NCBI GenBank assembly: GCA_921293015.1
Contig: OV121097.1
Location: 28,369,429-28,433,428 of the forward strand
From: Phorcus lineatus
Taxonomy: Eukaryota > Mollusca > Gastropoda > Trochida > Trochidae
Direction: 5' to 3'
Length of the DNA stretch: 64,000 bases
Made by a program: the position numbers and the translations under genes. Below are positions 47,181 to 59,712 of the stretch, in pieces. Under the pieces are notes generated by a model. That model was not told the DNA's origin, did no database searches, and was given only the letters and a program-made list of their open reading frames with translations. Each line of letters opens with the position of its first letter. Position 1 is the first letter of the stretch.

Positions 47181-48005
47181 AGCGGCGATCTTCTTTCTAC
47201 TTGTATCTTGTCTTTGTTGATTACTAATAGGATTTTTTAGTAATCGCCTTTTCTCAGATATTGTTCAGTTTACCCTGGGGATTCCAAGTTTTTTATGATA
47301 ATCTTGCAAAAGATTTTTTTTCAAAGGTTTTCTGGACTAATTGCATTTTGGAAATGGCTTTTGGTCATGTTGTTATGCACATGTTAGAAATGCCAAAAAC
47401 GTCTTTAAAACTTACCAGTTTATTTAATGTCAATCTTTATCCTAGTAAATCGTACATTTCTTAATTTTATTCTTTTAATTTTCTTCTCATTTTATGATAA
47501 ATAACATGAAATTTACAGATGGCATTTTCACGAAATATAAATATCAATCTAGATTGTCAAAATTATTCAAATAAAACTGAAGCAGTCTTCAAGAAAAAAA
47601 ATAAAAATATCATTTTGAATCAAAATTCCCAGAACAATTTAAAACAAAACTAATAAATTGAGAAATATCATCTTTTGTTAAAATTACGATGTAATTTCCC
47701 ATCATAATGATCAAAATGTAGATCAAAGCTGATTACCCTGTGCAAGCTCACTGTGTATTAAGCATATAGCTACACATGAGTGAGAACTACTCCACATCTA
47801 TCCTTCATCAATAAACTTAGCCCCAGCAGTTTAACCTTACGGAGATTTCTTGATCTGCCTGTTATTATGCATAAAGTCAGCAAGGAATGCCATGCTTCAA
47901 AGGGTTAATTTGTGTGCACAGTCATGTTATGGACATGCTTTGTAACTTTCACATCAGTACCACCTGACTTGCTGTGATCCTTTGATGTCTTAACGACTTT
48001 ATGAC
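47181..48005. other. Non-coding stretch, nothing recognised
   Basis: No supported feature; mildly balanced composition from 47740. Confidence 0.4.
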
Positions 48006-48075
48006 CAGGTATGTCTTTCAGGTGTGTACAGGTATACGCAGGTGATAAGATAATCAGGTAAATGTGAATTCAGGT
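48006..48075 (+). promoter_or_regulatory. Cluster of six CAGGT words
   Basis: CAGGT occurs at 48006, 48019, 48029, 48039, 48055 and 48071, all on one strand, with spacings of 13, 10, 10, 16 and 16 bp. Two are CAGGTG (E2-box, Snail/ZEB type) and three CAGGTA. Such homotypic clustering with near-helical spacing is unusual. It could be a binding array or a decayed short-period repeat. Confidence 0.4.
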
Positions 48076-49213
48076 CTTTTAATGAGTTAGCTAATTACTT
48101 AATGATCATCATTTGGTTGAAATGAGATTTACGTGTTGGCGACTTTTTTTTTGAATAAAATTTTTTAATCAGGAAACATTTGGTTCGGAAAGAATTTATA
48201 GATTTGTTTTTCGGCGAAAGAGAAACCTACATCATCTAATTTCACTGGAGAACTACATGTTTGTAAAAAATCATACATTTTCTCATTTCACTGCTAGGTA
48301 AAAACTCTTATTACTCAAATTCACTTTTCTGATATCCTCAACTTAATCGTCAGGTTGATAAAGGTTTATCTTCCCACAAACCACTGGTTAAATAGTTAAT
48401 ATTGGTGGGATTCAGGTAGTTAACTTAATCTGATCAGAAGTGCCATTGATTCTGCCTACCGCCATATGATGGAATTGGCTTGTGACTACTTACCGTTTTT
48501 TCATAGGTATTTAAGTACGTTGGTTGCGTAAATTGGGACATACCGTGCTGCAGACAAATTAATCACGTTATTGATTGCAAAAAGAATATTGGTGCACTTT
48601 TTCATGCATGGTCGACTTCCGTATAAAGCCATCAGGAAAATGAGAAATTCGGATATTGCGAGGAAAGCGTTTTATTGTGGAGTGCCAGACAACATTGTAT
48701 GAATAATTCAACTCATTATCAAAGTTTTGATTTTTTTTTACATAGAAATCATGGACTGGAGGATTACGTTCTGAATTATGATGATTTAATGACGCTAATG
48801 AAATCTTCCTCCGTTTCCTGCTTCACGACCCCAGATGGTGAAATCCTCTCCCCTCGTAATATCTAATCGGACAGAATGCATGTGTCTTTTACGACAGTTT
48901 CTCTCATTTATAGCCCTGCTTCGCTTCCCTGTGTCCCCTGAAGACCAACAAAATGTTATTGGAGATGCTGAGTAGAACGAATAATGCAAAACTTCAAACA
49001 TTTTTCGTTATTTACGCAGTAAATTTGTTCGAATCACAGTGTGATGATTACATGGTGTGGGCAGGTTTTATCATCTTTATAGTCCAAACCGAGGGATCAC
49101 AGACTCCATATACTATTGCTCAGAGACCACAGTGATTAAAAACCCTAAACTTTTACTACCGTAACTCTGGAACTGTTACGTAGATAATATTTTTTTAATC
49201 CATGAAGTTGGAA
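48076..49213. other. Non-coding stretch, nothing recognised
   Basis: No exon, repeat or RNA gene is supported. Short frames at 48675-49135 lack splice or domain support. Confidence 0.45.
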
Positions 49214-49455
49214 AGTTAACTAAAGCTCAAAAACTTCAGATTCTTCTGATTAAAGCCCCTTGAATAACCATTCTAAACTGTAGCTCGAAACAGAATATTT
49301 ACATTTTTGTTAACTAAAGCTAAAAAACTTTACTTCTAATTGAAAGCCCTGTGAATTATTAAAAAAAACAGTAAAAGAAAACAGAATATTTACAGTTATG
49401 TTAATTAAAGCTCAAAAACTTCTCTTTGAATGAAATCCCTTAGTGTTACCATTCA
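49214..49455. repeat. ~92-bp tandem triplication
   Basis: GTTAACTAAAGCTCAAAAAC, GTTAACTAAAGCTAAAAAAC and GTTAATTAAAGCTCAAAAAC begin at 49215, 49309 and 49400. Each is followed by TT-CT-TGA-T-AAA-CCC-T, with ACAGAATATTTACA preceding the later two. Confidence 0.85.
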
Positions 49456-50940
49456 AAAACTGGCTGAAAACTTGATATACTCAAATCAGTGGAAAGTTTA
49501 ACAGAGCCTCTAACCTAGGTGTTCCGAAATATTCAATGAGAGTTTATCTCATGTCTTGATATATCCTTGATCAATCCCTTTGTTAAAGAGTAGAATATTT
49601 CTTATAAATTGTCTCCTGAGAATGGTTTGGGACAATTTTGATGAAGAAAGAAAATTACTAAATATATGCATAAATATTTCATAAAAACATTAAGCATTTA
49701 CAGAAAAAAAGTGTCTTATAAAACTTCAACATTGGAGGGTCTCACACCAAAATCATCAAACTTCAATGCCTTGACAGATTTCACCTTTTCAACAATTTTT
49801 CAGACAAAACATCAAGGAACCAAATTTCCATTGATAATAGCTGAAAGATCCAACCTCCAAGACTATGAAATCTGATGGTTATGGGTAAATGATCCCCCAT
49901 CAAAACACTAGTCTTTCAAAGACCATAGTCAAAAGATCAAACTTCAACACCTCAGAAATCTAAAGATCTTTAAGCCACATGCATTAAAGCAAGAGGAAGC
50001 CAGGCAGAAGAAAAGCGGTCAACTAGATAGCTGAAAGATATAATTTAGATAGGACTGGTGGCTGAGATAGATAACAACCCCCCTCACTGACAGATACGCT
50101 GGTCAAGCAGCATCCAATGGTGATAATTCTTCCACATTTGAAAAGATGGTGGTCCTCAATCTTGCCGTTGAAATATGTTTTAATTTAGTTGATCTTAACT
50201 GTCGTCTGTCTTAATAATTTAAGTTACTATGTTATCATTGAAAATTTGAAGTGTCTGTTTCTATTTTGAAGTTTAATTTATTTTTTTACAATGATAATTT
50301 CGAGAGTAATCATCGCACAATATGAAATAAGACTGTTCCTGTAACTCAGTAAGAATGCTCTGGGCTGGATGCTGTTATTATTTTCTTTGAATGTGGCATT
50401 TAAGTTGATTGAATATAAACTGTTAGGCTTGTAAATTTTCAAACTTATTCAATTCAATTGATATTAATATTGCTCACTGTCGACATATCAATAATTTCAA
50501 TCTGGTATTGGATACTTGAACATTAAACCACAAATAAATCCAGATTTTATGAATGTTTGAACTTGGCGTGACACCAATGAAATTGATCCATGCTATTCCC
50601 AGTATGAACACATCTGTATCATCCATTGGAAATAATTTCCAGAATTCTTATCACAAGAGTCGTTTTAATTGATATTAGATTTGAATGTTTGTACAATAGA
50701 TGAGGACCTTCTTACAGAAGGTAATCACTTGGCTTGGACTTTCTTTGATAGATATGTCAACACAGCGGGATACTCCCCAGGGAGTAGAAACAAGATGGCC
50801 GACAACAACACAGGGGGTTGTAATATTAAACCTGGTATGGTCTTTCAAGTGGACCCTTGTTGGTTATGGTGTAATGCTATGCGTGATATTTACTTGATGT
50901 TATTTTAATGAACAGATTTGACCAGTATAGGTATTTGAGA
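49456..50940. other. Non-coding stretch, nothing recognised
   Basis: A 37-codon frame starting at an AAGATGGCCGAC context (about 50793) is noted, but no domain or splice signal supports it. Confidence 0.45.
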
Positions 50941-50943
50941 TGC

Positions 50944-51030
50944 ATGATAAGGAAATTGATTGGAATGATAAAGGGAGAGCACTCTGATGATATATATGAT
51001 AAAGGGAGGTTACTCTGTGACAAGTCCTGG
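50944..51030. repeat. 31-bp duplication (ATGATAAAGGGAG)
   Basis: ATGATAAAGGGAG-G--ACTCTG-TGA occurs at 50965 and 50996, with a shorter ATGATAAGG at 50944. Confidence 0.75.
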
Positions 51031-51220
51031 TGTGATGATGTTGATGTGAGTGACCCCTGGTGATATTTTGGGTGGTCCTATCTGTATATAAGGGTTGGAG
51101 ACAATTATAATGGGAGTTAGAAGGGGTCAAATAGCCCCTGGTCACCTTGCCAGCTGCTTTCCGAGATATGTTATCTAAAAGAGGCAGAGTAGTTAAACAG
51201 AGTATCATCCTTACTGTATG

Positions 51221-51415
51221 CTTTATCATTGGCAGTTTGCGGCCTGCCAATTCCACTTGCATATCATTTGTGAGCACTTTATCATTGGCAGTTTGCGGCC
51301 TGCCAATTCCACTTGCATATCATTTGTGAGCACTTTATCATTGGTAATTTGTGGCCTTTAACGAAGGATGCATATCATTTGTGAATTCTTTATCATCATT
51401 CTAGTTTGCGGTCTG
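51221..51415. repeat. 56-bp minisatellite, 2 perfect and 2 diverged units
   Basis: Units beginning CTTTATCATTGGCAGTTTGC start at 51221 and 51277 and are identical over 56 bp. A third at 51333 and a partial fourth at 51388 are diverged. The identity of the first two marks a very recent duplication. Confidence 0.95.
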
Positions 51416-52580
51416 AAAAGTTGCATGCAAAAACACATTAGAGATGCAGACCGTTTGTCTTTCCATATTACTTTTGACAGACTGATCGATAATAAATTGG
51501 CAATGAGAATAGAGACAATAGCACATACTATTTCAGTTCAGGGAAGAATATGATGGTATCTCTATGGTCCATTTTGATGACCAATTTATACATGACATTG
51601 GCATAAATAGAGCCATTATTTTGTCTCTCTTTTTGTTGATGTGTGAAGTGTAGATGTAACTAGAGATAAATTTTCAATATTTGAATATCAAAATGCCAGA
51701 TATATTTCCATTTTATTCACCTTGGACAAAAATATTGAAAATAATTTGCTAAATTTGAGAAATCAATATCAAAGGTGTTTGTATTTTACAAGATGATTTT
51801 ATGATTACTCTATAGTTATTGGTGTCTGATGATAAATGATGATTTATGTTACATAATTCTTAAAAATGTAATTCAAGTAAAAAAACAAGGAATAGTCCAA
51901 GTAATTAGTAAAGATGTCAATAAATACATTTCTATTTTAAAAATCCAATGCCATGTGTAGATAATGCTAGTACTCTTCAGGGTGAATGTTTGCAAGCATC
52001 TGAAAGTATTGGTGGCTTTTTAAGTGATATGGGTTGACAAAGAGAGGGGTGTCAGTTTTCTCAAATCAAACAGAGCCTGGACACAGCGTGTGCATCACGT
52101 CCTGGGTATCGGCCTCACGTTAACACCTGCCGTATTTAGCCCCTTGTAGTTAGCCTCTCGCCAGCCCTTTGTTATAGGCTATAACTCGTCTCACGTCATA
52201 AAAAAACTAAATTTGTCAACTGAAATTTCATATAAAAGAAAATTGATTTTGATTATAAGCAGCGCAGAATCAAATCATTGACTGGAAAGGTTTGTCAAAC
52301 TATATTTGTATTAAAAAAGATGTTCTAAAGGTATATTACCGAATTCTTTGAAATTAATCTTAGTAATGTGATATTTTGTATTTGGAAATACACATGTCGC
52401 TTACGGCTGTAGGTAATTATTGATGCAGGGGTAGATAAAACTAATATCTTAGATCAGGAAAAGTCTTCTTGGTTTTTTATCAATTTGACTTGACAAATGG
52501 ATGTTAGTGAAGTAAGAGGTCTTTGTTGTAAGGCTCTCCAAGTGGTAGTATCTCACATCAAGAAAATTCAAAATTTGTCA
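51416..52580. other. Non-coding stretch; balanced patch at 52.08-52.2 kb
   Basis: No gene. CTCACGTCATA near 52190 is a CRE-like word in a GC-richer patch. Confidence 0.4.
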
Positions 52581-52915
52581 AAGGAAATCGCCTATAAAAG
52601 ACAAAATGGATGTTGTTTGTGTTCCGCACCCTCAGCTTGATCACCATCAAAGCATTTCTTTACATATGGTTGATTTAGCCTCAAACAATACTCCTTGCAG
52701 TGTCCCAATCTCCCAACTCTGCCACGAGCTTGCAGGTTTTCTCAACTCTGTTCATTTTCTTTGTCGATTAGGATGGACAGAATTCTCGCCTCGTTGTAAT
52801 GATCACCGAGAGTCGTCTTTGACAAAGAGATTCTGACTGTAAGTGATTACCCAGGGTTCTTTGTTGTCTGTCCGCAGCCTAACAACACCAAGCGGGTAAA
52901 AGACTGTTCGTGGAT
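52581..52915. promoter_or_regulatory. Balanced island, possible regulatory or exonic sequence
   Basis: Base composition is even and homopolymers are rare, unlike the flanks. A consensus donor-like CTGTAAGTGAT lies at about 52837. The 76-codon + frame stops just before it, so it is not a simple coding exon. A non-coding exon or enhancer is possible. Confidence 0.25.
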
Positions 52916-53529
52916 GACTTGGTGTTTGGAAACCTTCCCTTGATAAATCTTTCTCTCGATGTTGTGATCACATTCACTTTGTATAATTATCTTTGAGGGT
53001 TAAATTCTTTAAACTAGTTCTTCCTTCATGTCTCCCAGACCTTCAATCATACTGGTCATTGCCGCTGATTCTTATTCATATGCAAATTTTGAAAAATAAA
53101 TTAAAGATTTGATCTGAATTTTAACAAAAGGCTGATGAATCATAATTTTCATCAAGACGCACATTTTCGAAGATATGTAATTTTAAAACAAGTATAAGCT
53201 GGATTACGAAAAAGTAATATTTGTGAGTTTTTTGAGAAAATCATAGCTCTGAGAATCATTCCTACCCTGGGAAAGTCATTAATCATGGATGATGATGATA
53301 GTTTTTCAAAAGCTAGACAGCAACAGTAAATATAGCGACTTTTATCCTACTTATGTTTAAATGATGGAGGGTTGAACTTTATCTTTGACACCTTTCTCAA
53401 ATCAAAACTAATAATCACCATTTTCAAACGTATACATTGCTTGTGAGTTCTAAGGAAAGGATTGTCACTGTCGCTTGAGATTTAACATTGACATGGAGAA
53501 TTATCTGCCCTGCCCATAACTCCCTCTTT

Positions 53530-53815
53530 CAATTGTCAGCCATCTTGGAATGATGTATGAGGGATTTCGTTCCCAATTTTTTACTCGTCAGACTCGTGTT
53601 TTAGCTGAGTTTCCACCTCCAAAAGGCGCCATTATTGAATTTCCTGACGTGTCTCCATTGGAAGTTCCCCGCGGATGTTGGTCGCACACATCCTTTCTAT
53701 CGAACCAGCACACCAGAATTTGTCTGTCACAGTGGTGCTGCCACCTAGTGTTCATCACGATCCCCACCCCCTCATTTAATGCTCTCATTGGCTGTGATAC
53801 CCCCATTAAGTGAAC
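53530..53815. promoter_or_regulatory. Balanced island containing a CTCF-like word
   Basis: GC-richer than its surroundings, with overlapping open frames on both strands (87 and 72 codons). The minus strand at 53738-53751 reads ACACTAGGTGGCAG, matching the common animal CTCF consensus CCACYAGRKGGCAG at all but the first position. An insulator or enhancer is a reasonable inference; coding function is unlikely but not excluded. Confidence 0.35.
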
Positions 53816-55687
53816 TTTTTAGTTAAAAAACATCTTTTTTTATGGAAAAAAAACTTCAGGGGGTTCTTTTTCAATTGATATGCCATTTTTGGTATTTTTT
53901 CATGATGGTAGCATCAAAATGGAGGCCTAATTTCCACTTTTTTACTTTGAAATTTTGTTTTGATGTTCTGACTTTCCTAACATATCATTTAGAGAACTTT
54001 AATAAAAATAGGCAGAAAATGTCTTTTATATACAAATTCAAAGTTTATATAGATTTGAAGAACTTTCTTTAGGATAAGCTTTTTAAGATCGTAATTAAAT
54101 AAAATCCATTTGCAAATTTTTTTTTATTTTGGACATAATGATTTTAAACATTACGTACACTTAGATGCATTTGCATTTCATTAAATGGCTGTGATACACC
54201 AAAACAAAAGGATTTTCTTTGTCAAAACACTCGATTTATACTAATTTCTTAAAGAATTAGTCAATAAAGTGTAAAGTCATGATACAAAAACATGGTTAAC
54301 AAGCATCTGCAATGGCTTACTTGCGGTTTGGAAACAATCCTGTCACAGACATTGATTAATGACTTTTTGTGACTTTAAACTCTAGAATTAATTATCCTAA
54401 CCATGAGAATTACATTGTTTTCAAATGATATTTCTATCCAAAAAAAAGGGGAAATTGAAATAATTGAATTTTTAATTCAATTAAGCAATGTTGTTAGAAA
54501 TTATTTGTTTTTTAATTGCTTCATAATTATGTTTTATTTCTAATGATAATTAATGCAAAAAATGCTCTAAGTGGCTCCAAACGCTCTTATTGAACCACTT
54601 TTTTTCAAATTTCAAAATTTGTCTATTGCTTCATTCTTTGTCTAAATCTACTATCCACATATGAAAAAAAAGACACAAATAAAATAGAATTTTTTTAAAA
54701 TTTGTTTTTTTAAATTCAGGACAAATTTCAAATGTTCTAATCACAATTGTTTATGTTGACCTTTGAAATGCCTTAAAAAGTATAAATTTGATAAGCAGAT
54801 TTAAAAAAAAATTCAAGTCTTATTTATTTTCCAATTTTTTCAAATAGCTCAAAAGTTTCTAAGCTAGATGTTCGTATTGTTCAAAACATTCCTTCAAGAA
54901 GTTAACTACATGCTCAACACAAATTTGCCTGAAACTGACTGGCTCTTTCAACGAAGCAAGTAATTCTCATATTGACTGCATCCTCATAAATTGTCAGTGG
55001 TTTGCCTTAAGCTTTGTACCATATTTTGTAGCTTTTAGCAGCACTAAAGCATAAGGACTTGTCATGGATGATAAAAAATATTGTAATTAAGGTTAATTAG
55101 GTGAAACAGGATGACATTGCATACTAATTTTGTCCGGTATTCTGTATCGAATAGTTCCTGCAATTTTGATTAATTATTCTAACGTTACCTCCACGCTGGA
55201 AAACCGTTTAACTGACCTAATTAATTCAAGCTGGCACTCTGTGACATTTTCAGTGTCTAAGATATCGTCTTTCACTATCTGAATATTGAATTTCAGTTTC
55301 GAACATTTTTTGGCATTGGTCCTCGCTTTAACTAAAATGTGAAAAATTAAAATGTTATGGATACCCCAAGTGATGTATTAGGCATTTACTTCTATCTGGT
55401 TCTTAACAAATCATTTTTTAAGTCCTATTAGATTATCATCAAAATGCTTAAATTTTGTTGTTGTGCAAAATTGATATCGATTATGATTATTTTTTATAAC
55501 ATCTGTGAATACAGCTTGTTTTTTTCAAACTTTTGAAAATTTTATGAATTCGTTGAATAATACAGCTTTGTCTACTGTATGTGAATATTTACATAATAAC
55601 TTCAATGTTTGTTTGTCCTTTTCATTAAATTCATAAACAAATTTCTATGTTTCTTGATTATCATAAATACACTGTACATTTCATCAT
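53816..55687. other. AT-rich non-coding stretch, nothing recognised
   Basis: No supported feature. Confidence 0.5.
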
Positions 55688-55823
55688 GACCCCCACACTT
55701 GGGGTCAGATTTCTATCAATAAGAGACGTAATTGGTGATTATAAGCTTGGCATGGTGTGTGTATTGAACCCAGACTGTAGGTGAACCGGGCTGTGACCTT
55801 ACCCACTGTGCTAAACTGTCAGT
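55688..55823 (-). mobile_element. tRNA-derived SINE remnant, family 3
   Basis: The minus strand has TTTAGCACAGTGGGTAAGG (A-box TAGCACAGTGGG) and, about 35 nt on, TCTGGGTTCAATAC (B-box-like). The remaining ~75 nt end near GACCCCAAGTGTGGGGGTCA, a perfect-stem hairpin. The head resembles a tRNA; the body matches neither other family here. Confidence 0.6.
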
Positions 55824-56633
55824 CAAGCTTTCACTGATCCTTTAGAAATGATGAGATTCGACAAATTGCTTATAATTCCGGAAATGCCTCGTTTTCACTG
55901 ACAAATTTGGATTGGTTATTTCCTCTGGACTATTGTGGAAATTGGCCCTGTTTTACTTTGAACTGCATACGATGACACTAACCCTAACAGTTGATCCGAT
56001 AATTTGAGAATTTACATCCAACTATCCTAGAATGCGAAGTATCTGTGATGTCGGAAACACCCTGTCTTTGTCTGTGTTACCGTTCGGTCTCTGTGAATCC
56101 TGTTTATTGAATTCAGGGTTTACTTTCAAGGTTTTAAACTGATTTACATGATTTTTTAGATATTGTGTCAAATATTTCATTTTTTGAATCTTGAATGGTA
56201 TAGGGAGAGTTTATAGCTAATGTATGTACCTTTTACCTAACTGAATGAAGATGCAATCAAAAATAAGAAAATTGTTACTTGCTTGTGAATAAATGTCTCA
56301 AATTTGCATTTGCCATTGTTAATAACTATGTCTGTATATGTATAAAAGAATAATATTTAATTCTGAAAAAGTATTTTTCTAATTTTCAAAACTCTGTAAA
56401 TTTTAAGTTATGACAAAGGATCACATGTGTCACAATGGACTTTCTTAATCTTGAAGAATATCACCGGCAGATTAAAATTTGCCAGACAAGAAAAACAAAA
56501 TTTTAAACCAGCGAACAAGAGGTTTAGACAAAACGTCAAAATCAATAAATGCACAGTTTAAGATAGCCCAAGGCTTGGATCTTATTATGCAGAGGTTTGA
56601 ATCACGTTGTGACGCCAGATCTGTACAATAGTT
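55824..56633. other. Non-coding stretch, nothing recognised
   Basis: No supported feature. A weak GGTTTGAATC word at 56593 is not accepted as a SINE head. Confidence 0.45.
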
Positions 56634-56735
56634 TTAAGGAAGACGTCTTGCCACACTCTAAACCAGTTGTTAGGAAGACATCATGCCAGACTTTACAAAA
56701 GTTGTTAGGAAAATGCTGCCCCCTTGTTGTGTATG
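56634..56735. repeat. ~35-bp minisatellite, three units
   Basis: TTAAGGAAGACGTCTTGCCA, TTAGGAAGACATCATGCCAG and TTAGGAAAATGCTGCCCCC begin at 56634, 56670 and 56705. The 71-codon frame here is carried by the repeat. Confidence 0.85.
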
Positions 56736-57419
56736 AGTCTGAGAAATCACAGAGCTGTGGCCTCGAGGAAGACGCTAAATCAAAAAGACTGGTAATTTTG
56801 TTTGGAACATAATTTTCAACACTTATTTCCGAAAACAACGCTTGCTGAGAACTTTGGCTTTTTTGTTGACGACTGAATTTGAAAATGAGATTAGTTTAAA
56901 ATTTGTTGCTATGATTCATTTGTTGAAAAAATGTTTTTGGAAATTTTTTAGATTTATGTGTATTAAATGATGTAATCTTTTGTATCGATTCCTAGTTTGT
57001 TTTTTCCATCATTCACTGCCCTATTTCTGTTTTTCATCATTAATTCATTGATCAAATTGATTTTTCAATTCACAGGAAACAGATGTTGAATTTCTAATGA
57101 TTAGCAGAATAATTTGCCTCTGTTGTGAAATAAAATATTTAAATCTTTGCATGTAACACAAACCTATATATTTCCAATAACAAAACTGTAAATGACAGAC
57201 CAACACGTTGTATAATCAATTTACAATAAACATAATTTTGTCTCTGTAATAGAAAGTGACAGGTTTAAAATATTTCATCCATAACAATAAAAACATTTTG
57301 CTTAAAAATTTGATTTGCAATTTCGCTGATGCATTCATCACCTTTAATGATGGTAATCATGTAATTCTAATGCTTGTTTTCAACTTCATTTCTGATCAAT
57401 AACATATTATCAGGTTATT
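56736..57419. other. AT-rich non-coding stretch, nothing recognised
   Basis: No supported feature. Confidence 0.5.
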
Positions 57420-57800
57420 CCTGAGCAAGATAAAATGGAGAGGGCAACTCCACACATTGCGACTTTCAATACCTGTGTTTGTGATCTCGTCACAAGAGAC
57501 TAGCAAGCCACGATCGGCCATGACTCATCCAATCACTCTTGTCGTTCTATTAAGGTAGGGTCGGTAATGATTAATACTCTGTAGCCTCGGTCCTGATATG
57601 CAAATTATCTACCGGCCTTTCACGCAGCTCTCTGCAGAGACAATTGAGATATTCTCGATTCCGAGTTTGCGATCGGCGAACCATGAACGATGGGATGATG
57701 GGAGGGTGGATCTTACGCTAAAATGCAGGCACGAGTGTTTACTTTGCCTTCAAAATTGATCACACCAATGAAGCGAATGTTACGAAAATAAAAGTTAGAA
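57420..57800. promoter_or_regulatory. Candidate enhancer with a perfect POU octamer
   Basis: About 380 bp of balanced composition in AT-rich surroundings. ATGCAAAT lies at 57598-57605 in the context GATATGCAAATTATC. ATGATTAATAC (homeodomain-like) lies 20 bp upstream, and GATCGGC words at 57513 and 57672. No open frame or splice-site pair is present. The motif matches are direct; enhancer function is inference. Confidence 0.35.
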
Positions 57801-58654
57801 TGAGATTAGCTGACCATGATGTCCACCATTGTGATGCAGGCTCCATACAGCCTTTGAAGTGAAATGGGGTGTTGTGGAGCCTTGATGTAATAATACGATA
57901 CTTTCGTCATTTAGCAAATCATGATGACCTCTTAAAATCTTTTTGTTTGATCATTTCAGTTCGCGAACATCCATCGTAGCAAGCACATTTTGTTCAAATT
58001 AACTATTTATTAACGTGCAAGACAGATTACTAAATGTTGGTCCCTAGCTATCAAAGGGGTTGTCACGTTAACCAAATTTTCTTTAGTGCTGCACATTGAA
58101 CTTGCTGAAAATTTGTATTTTTAAAAATTTTAAAATTTTGTGTAATGGGAAACTTTATTATTTATGGCATAAGGATGATCTAAGCAATTCTTTTTGCAAG
58201 TTGACATTTCTCAACTTCAAAGAATAAATGATGTCTTTGAATTAATCAAATATATCAACTTGAATGTAATGTTTAAAGTTTAAAGTTTAATGATATTTAA
58301 AATTATTTCATCCTTGATTAAACTAATATTGTCAGATAAACAAAAAATAAATCTGAATAAATAAAATAACAAATAATTTGCAAACATTTTCATTATGTGA
58401 TACACATTAATTTGATGAATTTCTTTCCCTAACAATAGTGTTGAAAAATATTTTGCAAAAAAATATGTGAGGACATTGATAGTATTGAGTCCTTCACACT
58501 TTTAAATGCAAACCTAATCCAATCATTACAAAAAAAGCTGTGATACTATTTCCCTGAGGACTGAGTCATGTTTTAGCAGATGCTACTGGGGCACAACTAT
58601 TGACTTATTCAATCTAGAGGGGTTAGCAGTGAAAGAAGTGTGCAGTTAACTGAT
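57801..58654. other. AT-rich non-coding stretch, nothing recognised
   Basis: Contains a short GTTTAAAGTTTAAAGTTTAA direct repeat near 58270. Confidence 0.5.
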
Positions 58655-59401
58655 AGGGGCGGACTGGTTTCCTATATAGATGGATGAGCCTTTGCTGACT
58701 GGACCCCGGAGAGGAAACAGTGGTCGAGGGTGACGAGGAGGGGAAGATGATGGGGGGAGAGGAGGAGCGGGGTGAGGGGGTTTGTGGGGAGTTAACAATA
58801 GAAGGACAGAGGGGTAGTAGTCACTGAGAGAGGGAAATGTAGGGGAACTCATGAAGAGTCACCAAAGAGGGGAAAATGGAATTGAAATGACTTTGAGAGG
58901 GGAGGCGACAGGGGGTAGAGGGACAGTGGTTACAATGGCAAGGATAAAAGGGAGGAGGTTGCTGAAAATCAGATGATGTTGAGAAAAGAGAAGGAAGGAG
59001 AGAAAGATACTAATGAAAAGAAAGGTGGCCACAGAGAAAATAAAAGAGTATCTGTTGGGGGTAGTGATTACGAAGAACTTTTGAGGAATATTCGTAGAGG
59101 ATGCACGGTGAAAGCAATGGAGGTGGTTATAAGGAGGGAGAGGGTGGGGGTAATTGAATTGAAGTCTCAAGAGGAAACAGCAGAAAGGGGGATAGAGGTT
59201 GGTCCAAAGCAAGGGCTGTTAGCAAGACCAGGGCAGGGGCACTACACATTAATGACCAACTATTGTTTTGGGACCAGCACAATGAAGGGAAGTGACATTT
59301 TTTTCAGGGGAATAAGGAACTGTGAGTAGCAGGTAGCAGGAAGAACTCCACTAGAAAGGGACTGTTTTAGCGTGTATTGGGACATGGCTAAGAGGGGAGG
59401 A

Positions 59402-59712
59402 AGGTCGATGGTGGGATGGAGGTGGAACTCACAGTAATAGTCTGAATGACACAATGACTATGGGGATAGGGGGAGGAGGGAGGGGGACTAGACTGACCCC
59501 CAGACCTACAACGACAACTAAGGAGGGTCTGAGGAGAGGGAAGGGAGCTGATGGGGGTAGGTCGATGGTCGGATGGAGGTGGAACTCACAGTAATAGTCT
59601 GAATGACACCATGACTACGGGGATAGGGGGAGGAGGGGGACTGGACTGACCCCCAGACCTACAACGACAACTAAGGAGGGTCTGAGGAGAGGGAAGGGAG
59701 CTGATGGGTACC
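59402..59712 (+). repeat. 157-bp tandem duplication
   Basis: AGGTCGATGGT-GGATGGAGG begins at 59402 and 59559. The units agree through GGTGGAACTCACAGTAATAG, CTGACCCCCAGACCTACAAC and AAGGGAGCTGATGGG. Differences are a few substitutions and a 4-bp deletion in the G run of unit 2. Confidence 0.95.
59462..59486 (+). other. G-quadruplex motif
   Basis: Four runs, GGGG-ATA-GGGGG-AGGA-GGG-A-GGGGG, give loops of 3, 4 and 1 nt, a canonical intramolecular quadruplex pattern. The second duplicate unit has lost part of it (three runs). Confidence 0.85.

Noticed and set aside
50900-51277. 125-codon minus-strand frame
   Set aside because: It is carried by the 56-bp and 31-bp repeats, with no domain recognised.
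56580-56632. tRNA-like SINE head
   Set aside because: GGTTTGAATC resembles a B box, but the 3' C-C is lost, the A box is poor and no family body follows.
58859-59329. 117- and 118-codon frames on opposite strands
   Set aside because: Both are low-complexity products of the polypurine tract and overlap each other.
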